The position numbers and the translations under genes are program-made. A stretch of DNA of 9,180 bases from the NCBI GenBank assembly GCA_020860745.1, contig JAJBTR010000177.1:1-9180 (forward strand). Direction: 5' to 3'. Source of the DNA: Lachnospiraceae bacterium. GTDB lineage: Bacteria; Bacillota; Clostridia; Lachnospirales; Lachnospiraceae. The notes beneath the pieces were generated by a model. That model was not told where the DNA came from, did no database searches, and saw only the letters and a program-made list of their open reading frames with translations. Below, piece by piece: positions 7,090-9,180 of the stretch (position 1 is the stretch's first letter; the number at the start of each line of letters is the position of its first letter).

Positions 7090-8019
7090 TTACTCCAGAA
7101 ATAACGGCGTCGAAAAGTACCGCTCTGCCGTATCCGGCAGCACTGTGACCACCGTCTTCCCCTCGCCCAGCTTCTCCGCCAGCTTCAGCGCTGCGGCAAC
7201 ATTCGTCCCGCTGGAGATGCCGCACATGATGCCCTCCTTACGAGCCAGGTCTTTCGCTGTCCCGATGGCCTCCTCATCCGAAACGATATAAATGTCATCG
7301 TAGATCTGCTGATTCAGAATCTCCGGAATCACGCCATCCCCGATTCCCATCTGCAGATGTGTACCGATATCGCCGCCCGCCAGAATGGCCGCGTTCTGAG
7401 GCTCCACGGCCCAGATCTCAATATCGGGATTCTACGCTTTTAAGACTTCCCCGATTCCGGTAATCGTCCCGCCGGTACCGATACCGGAGCAGAACCCGTC
7501 AATCGGTCCCGCAACCTGCTCCAGAATCTCCAGCCCCGTGTGGTGGCGGTGTGCCGTCGGATTCGCCGGATTCTCAAACTGCTGGGGCACGTAGACATTC
7601 TCATCCTCTTTTGCCATACGGAGCGCTGTCTGAAGACATTCCTCGATACACTCACCGATATTCCCGGCATCGTGAATCAGAATTACCTCCGCGCCGTAAT
7701 GGCGCACCAGCTTGCGCCGCTCCTCGCTGACAGAGTCCGGCATCACAATGATCGTGCGGTAGCCTTTCACCGCCCCCACCAGAGCCAGGCCGATTCCCTG
7801 GTTTCCGCTGGTAGGCTCCACAATAATCGTATTTTCATGGATCTTTCCCTGACGTTCTGCCTCCTCGATCATATTCAAGGCCGTCCAGGTCTTGATCGAA
7901 CCGCCCACATTCAGTCCTTCAAATTTCACAAAAATCTGCGCGTTTCCCGGCTTATTCATTTTATTCAGGCGAACCATGGGCGTATGGCCCACCGCCTGTA
8001 AGATATTATCATAAATCAT
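7090..8019 (-). pseudogene. cysK: Cysteine synthase (O-acetylserine sulfhydrylase-type) interrupted by an in-frame amber codon
   Basis: The reading frame is continuous for 309 codon positions, the normal CysK length, apart from TAG at 7432-7434. Residues 1-195 (8019-7435) hold NVGGSIK with the PLP lysine Lys43, TSGNQGIG (70-77) for the substrate/PLP phosphate, and the PLP loop GIGTGGTITG. The 113 codons after the stop resume with NPDIEIWAVEP, then GISSGTN and a C-terminal ERYFSTPLF, so no base is missing. Next to Lys43 the sequence is KTWTALN where relatives usually have KTRTA or KDR. CGG to TGG, and CAG to TAG at the stop, would both be C-to-T changes. The ATG has GGAG six bases upstream. 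If the stop is real, the truncated protein lacks the C-terminal third and should be dead unless read through. The enzyme would make L-cysteine from O-acetylserine and sulfide. Confidence 0.85.
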
Positions 8020-8066
8020 GCTTTTCTCCGCTCATTCCTTACTATAATACCGCATCAAACATAGTT

Positions 8067-8095
8067 ACTTTACAGCATTCAAATTCATTTTTCAA
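8067..8095 (-). promoter_or_regulatory. Candidate sigma-A promoter of cysK
   Basis: On the minus strand TTGAAA (8095-8090) and TAAAGT (8072-8067) are separated by 17 bases, matching the consensus at 5 of 6 and 4 of 6 positions. It sits about 50 bases upstream of the cysK start. The region is AT-rich, so chance matches are possible. Confidence 0.35.
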
Positions 8096-8149
8096 GAGCT
8101 TTTATTCTCCCGCATTTTATACCCGACACCACACGATCAGGGCCGGTTC

Positions 8150-8181
8150 AAAAATTCTCTGCTTAAACAGCGCGGATTTTT
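8150..8181 (-). terminator. Possible terminator after the Ser/Gly-rich protein gene
   Basis: AAAAAT (8150-8155) is complementary to ATTTTT (8176-8181), with an inner CTG/CAG (8159-8161/8168-8170) separated by an imperfect internal loop. On the minus strand the stem ends in five Ts. It sits just after the stop codons of the 8910 gene and before the cysK promoter, where a terminator is expected. The stem is AT-rich and imperfect, so the call is weak. Confidence 0.3.
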
Positions 8182-8910
8182 CTATGATAGCCGTTCATTC
8201 TGAAAGACCTGAATCGTCTCCCGTGCCGGAGCCACCGCTCGAACCGGTATCACTGCCTGATCCGGAACCACTATCTGATCCGGAATCATCGCCCGAAGAG
8301 GTCCTCCGCTGCTCTCCGATGAAGAGTCTGAACTCGAACTCCCGGAACTGCCGCTGCCGGAAGAACTTCCATTCGAAGATGAACTGGTGCTGGAAGCTTT
8401 GCTCGAACCAGATGTCGAACTGGCAGAAGAACTGCCTGATCCGGATGACGTACCGCTTTGAGAAGAACTACCCGATCCGGATGATGTACCGCTTCCGGAA
8501 GAACTGCCGGTTCCGGACGACGTACCGCTTCGGGAGGAATTGCTCGAGTCAGAAGAAGAACTTCCCGAGCCGGAAGCATCATTCCCGGACCGGTCCGCGC
8601 TGGCCTCCCCCGAATCCTCTTCATCAGCATCTGTTTCTTCCGAAGTCTCAGTCTCATCCGCGGACAGATCCTCCACCTGTCCGTCAATCACTATCTCTTC
8701 GCTGTCATTACCGGAAAGATTTCCCTCATTTACATCTGCTTCTTCCACATATGAGGACGATAGATCCGAATCAGAATCATTCGAGTCATGCGTAAATAGC
8801 CACAGCGCTACAACCAGAAAGAAAGCAATCAGAATCGCACATATAATCATCAGGCGATTGAGAATCTTTTCTGAATTCCCGTTTTTTATCTTAGCAAAAA
8901 TTTTTTTCAT
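8182..8910 (-). CDS. Membrane-anchored Ser/Gly-rich surface protein, frameshifted near its C-terminus
   Basis: The 242-residue product has a basic cytoplasmic N-terminus (MKKIFAKIKNGNSEK), one transmembrane helix (about 19-40), an acidic Asp/Glu/Ser stretch (41-107) and a long Ser/Gly-rich low-complexity region (108-203). This is the layout of a single-pass wall- or surface-exposed stalk. After Gly203 the composition changes abruptly to PLRAMIPDQIVVPDQ and so on. The same bases read in another frame from about 8300 give more Ser/Gly/Asp (TSSGDDSGSDSGSG) up to TGA at 8195-8197. The ancestral frame was therefore almost certainly the latter, and one base has been lost near 8296-8310. The ATG at 8910 is preceded by GGAGGAG (8928-8922) at 11 bases. 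No enzymatic domain is visible and I do not recognise a family. Possible roles are a cell-wall spacer or a glycosylated surface protein. Confidence 0.65.
   Translation of the reverse strand: MKKIFAKIKNGNSEKILNRLMIICAILIAFFLVVALWLFTHDSNDSDSDLSSSYVEEADVNEGNLSGNDSEEIVIDGQVEDLSADETETSEETDADEEDSGEASADRSGNDASGSGSSSSDSSNSSRSGTSSGTGSSSGSGTSSGSGSSSQSGTSSGSGSSSASSTSGSSKASSTSSSSNGSSSGSGSSGSSSSDSSSESSGGPLRAMIPDQIVVPDQAVIPVRAVAPARETIQVFQNERLS
8422..8529 (-). repeat. Three 36-bp tandem units encoding a 12-residue Ser/Gly repeat
   Basis: Residues 128-163 of the surface protein are three copies of SGTSSG[ST]GSSSx (x = G, Q, A). The DNA units keep the same codon pattern, for example the recurring minus-strand TCCGGATC core, which indicates tandem duplication. 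Such arrays change copy number by slippage. Confidence 0.75.
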
Positions 8911-8913
8911 TCT

Positions 8914-8967
8914 TTATTGTACTCCTCCCAGCTGCAAAGAGCGCATTCCTGTAATCCCGATTCCCAT
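8914..8967 (-). CDS. Possible 17-codon leader ORF upstream of the surface protein gene
   Basis: ATG at 8967-8965 encodes MGIGITGMRSLQLGGVQ and stops at TAA 8916-8914, one codon before and in frame with the surface-protein ATG. AGGA lies six bases before its start. Its last codons contain the GGAGGAG ribosome site of the next gene, so translational coupling is possible. The frame also extends upstream to an ATG at 9021, which overlaps the -10 box and has no ribosome site. Evidence is positional only; it may be chance. Confidence 0.22.
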   Translation of the reverse strand: MGIGITGMRSLQLGGVQ

Positions 8968-9019
8968 TGCAGTTCCTATTCGCGCCCATGGAAAACTCCC
9001 CTTCCGCAAGATCTCTTTC

Positions 9020-9048
9020 ATTATAGCGGAAGAGGGGTTAAAAGTACA
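9020..9048 (-). promoter_or_regulatory. Candidate promoter of the surface protein gene
   Basis: A perfect TATAAT lies on the minus strand at 9025-9020. The base-17 position upstream holds TGTACT (9048-9043), a poor -35. It is placed between a terminator (9088-9121) and the gene start, giving a leader of roughly 100 bases that carries the possible leader ORF. Confidence 0.4.
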
Positions 9049-9087
9049 GTGTGGATTTTGCCAGATGCGACGTCAACAAAAACTCCC

Positions 9088-9121
9088 AAAAAACGGCCGC
9101 CTCACATCGGAAACAGCCGTT
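9088..9121 (-). terminator. Intrinsic terminator of the right-edge gene
   Basis: On the minus strand AACGGCTG (9121-9114) pairs with CGGCCGTT (9099-9092), with one G-U pair and a 14-base loop, and is followed directly by a run of T (complement of A 9088-9093). It begins 12 bases past the stop of the partial minus-strand frame at 9134, the expected place for its terminator. Confidence 0.65.
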
Positions 9122-9133
9122 ACTCTCTCAACA

Positions 9134-9180
9134 TTAATCTGATAAACTTAATTTACAGATCAGATCCCGGATGCGGTCCG
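9134..9180 (-). CDS. C-terminal end of an unidentified gene cut by the window edge
   Basis: Reading leftward from the edge, one frame gives DRIRDLICKLSLSD followed by TAA (9136-9134). The other two minus frames stop within a few codons in non-protein-like sequence. The strong terminator at 9088-9121 just downstream supports a real gene end here. Fourteen residues are too few to name a family. Confidence 0.4.
   Translation of the reverse strand, partial: DRIRDLICKLSLSD

Noticed and set aside
7432..7434. Amber recoding (UAG read as an amino acid, for example pyrrolysine)
   Set aside because: TAG is used as the ordinary stop of the 4559-5704 gene, and nothing in cysK calls for a special residue here; mutation or sequencing error is simpler.
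8422..8529. CRISPR-like array
   Set aside because: The 36-bp units are directly adjacent without unique spacers and are in-frame coding repeats.
8540..9142. A 200-codon plus-strand frame opposite the surface protein and its leader
   Set aside because: It is the complement of the repetitive Ser/Gly/Asp codons and runs through the promoter and terminator of the minus-strand genes.

Overview
The window looks like chromosomal DNA of an anaerobic, moderately GC-rich Clostridia bacterium, most likely a gut Lachnospiraceae-type organism. This is inferred from the gene families (acyl-AMP ligase/reductase, ATP-driven 2-hydroxyacyl-CoA dehydratase proteins, a clostridial-type CysK), strong AGGAGG-like ribosome sites and tight gene spacing. 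Species cannot be told from the sequence.

Layout. 1-220: AT-rich leader with a terminator-like hairpin (123-152). 221-3546 (+): a carboxylic-acid-reductase-like megaenzyme: fatty acyl-AMP ligase, an 11-residue-repeat linker, a phosphopantetheine carrier domain and an NAD(P)H thioester reductase. It is split into two frames at an A AAA AAG heptamer that is correctly phased for -1 slippage. 3643-4566 and 4559-5704 (+): two overlapping genes for the DUF2229-type and HgdB/BcrB-C-like proteins of the 2-hydroxyacyl-CoA dehydratase superfamily. 5699-6026: a 328-bp hairpin-rich element bounded by 32-bp imperfect terminal inverted repeats, whose left end includes the stop codon of the preceding gene. 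6092-7048 (+): the matching [4Fe-4S] ATPase activase. 7090-8019 (-): convergent cysteine synthase gene interrupted by one in-frame amber codon. 8182-8910 (-): a membrane-anchored Ser/Gly-rich surface protein that appears frameshifted near its C-terminus. 8911-9180: leader and promoter of that gene, a minus-strand terminator, and the last codons of another minus-strand gene.

How the genes may work together (inference). The plus-strand genes form one locus: the ligase would activate a free carboxylic acid as its adenylate, load it on the carrier and release it reductively as aldehyde or alcohol. The activase would deliver ATP-gated low-potential electrons to the DUF2229/HgdB-like pair, for a hard reduction or dehydration of a related acyl intermediate. 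Fused versions of the activase-DUF2229-dehydratase set occur in anaerobes, and to my recollection one such group makes the vinyl ether bond of clostridial plasmalogens. A link to an unusual lipid or fatty aldehyde is therefore a reasonable hypothesis, but it is not shown here.

Three coding regions in 9 kb carry a single-site disruption (1399-1405, 7432-7434, about 8296-8310). Either the assembly has base-level errors or the locus is decaying; read-level evidence would decide.
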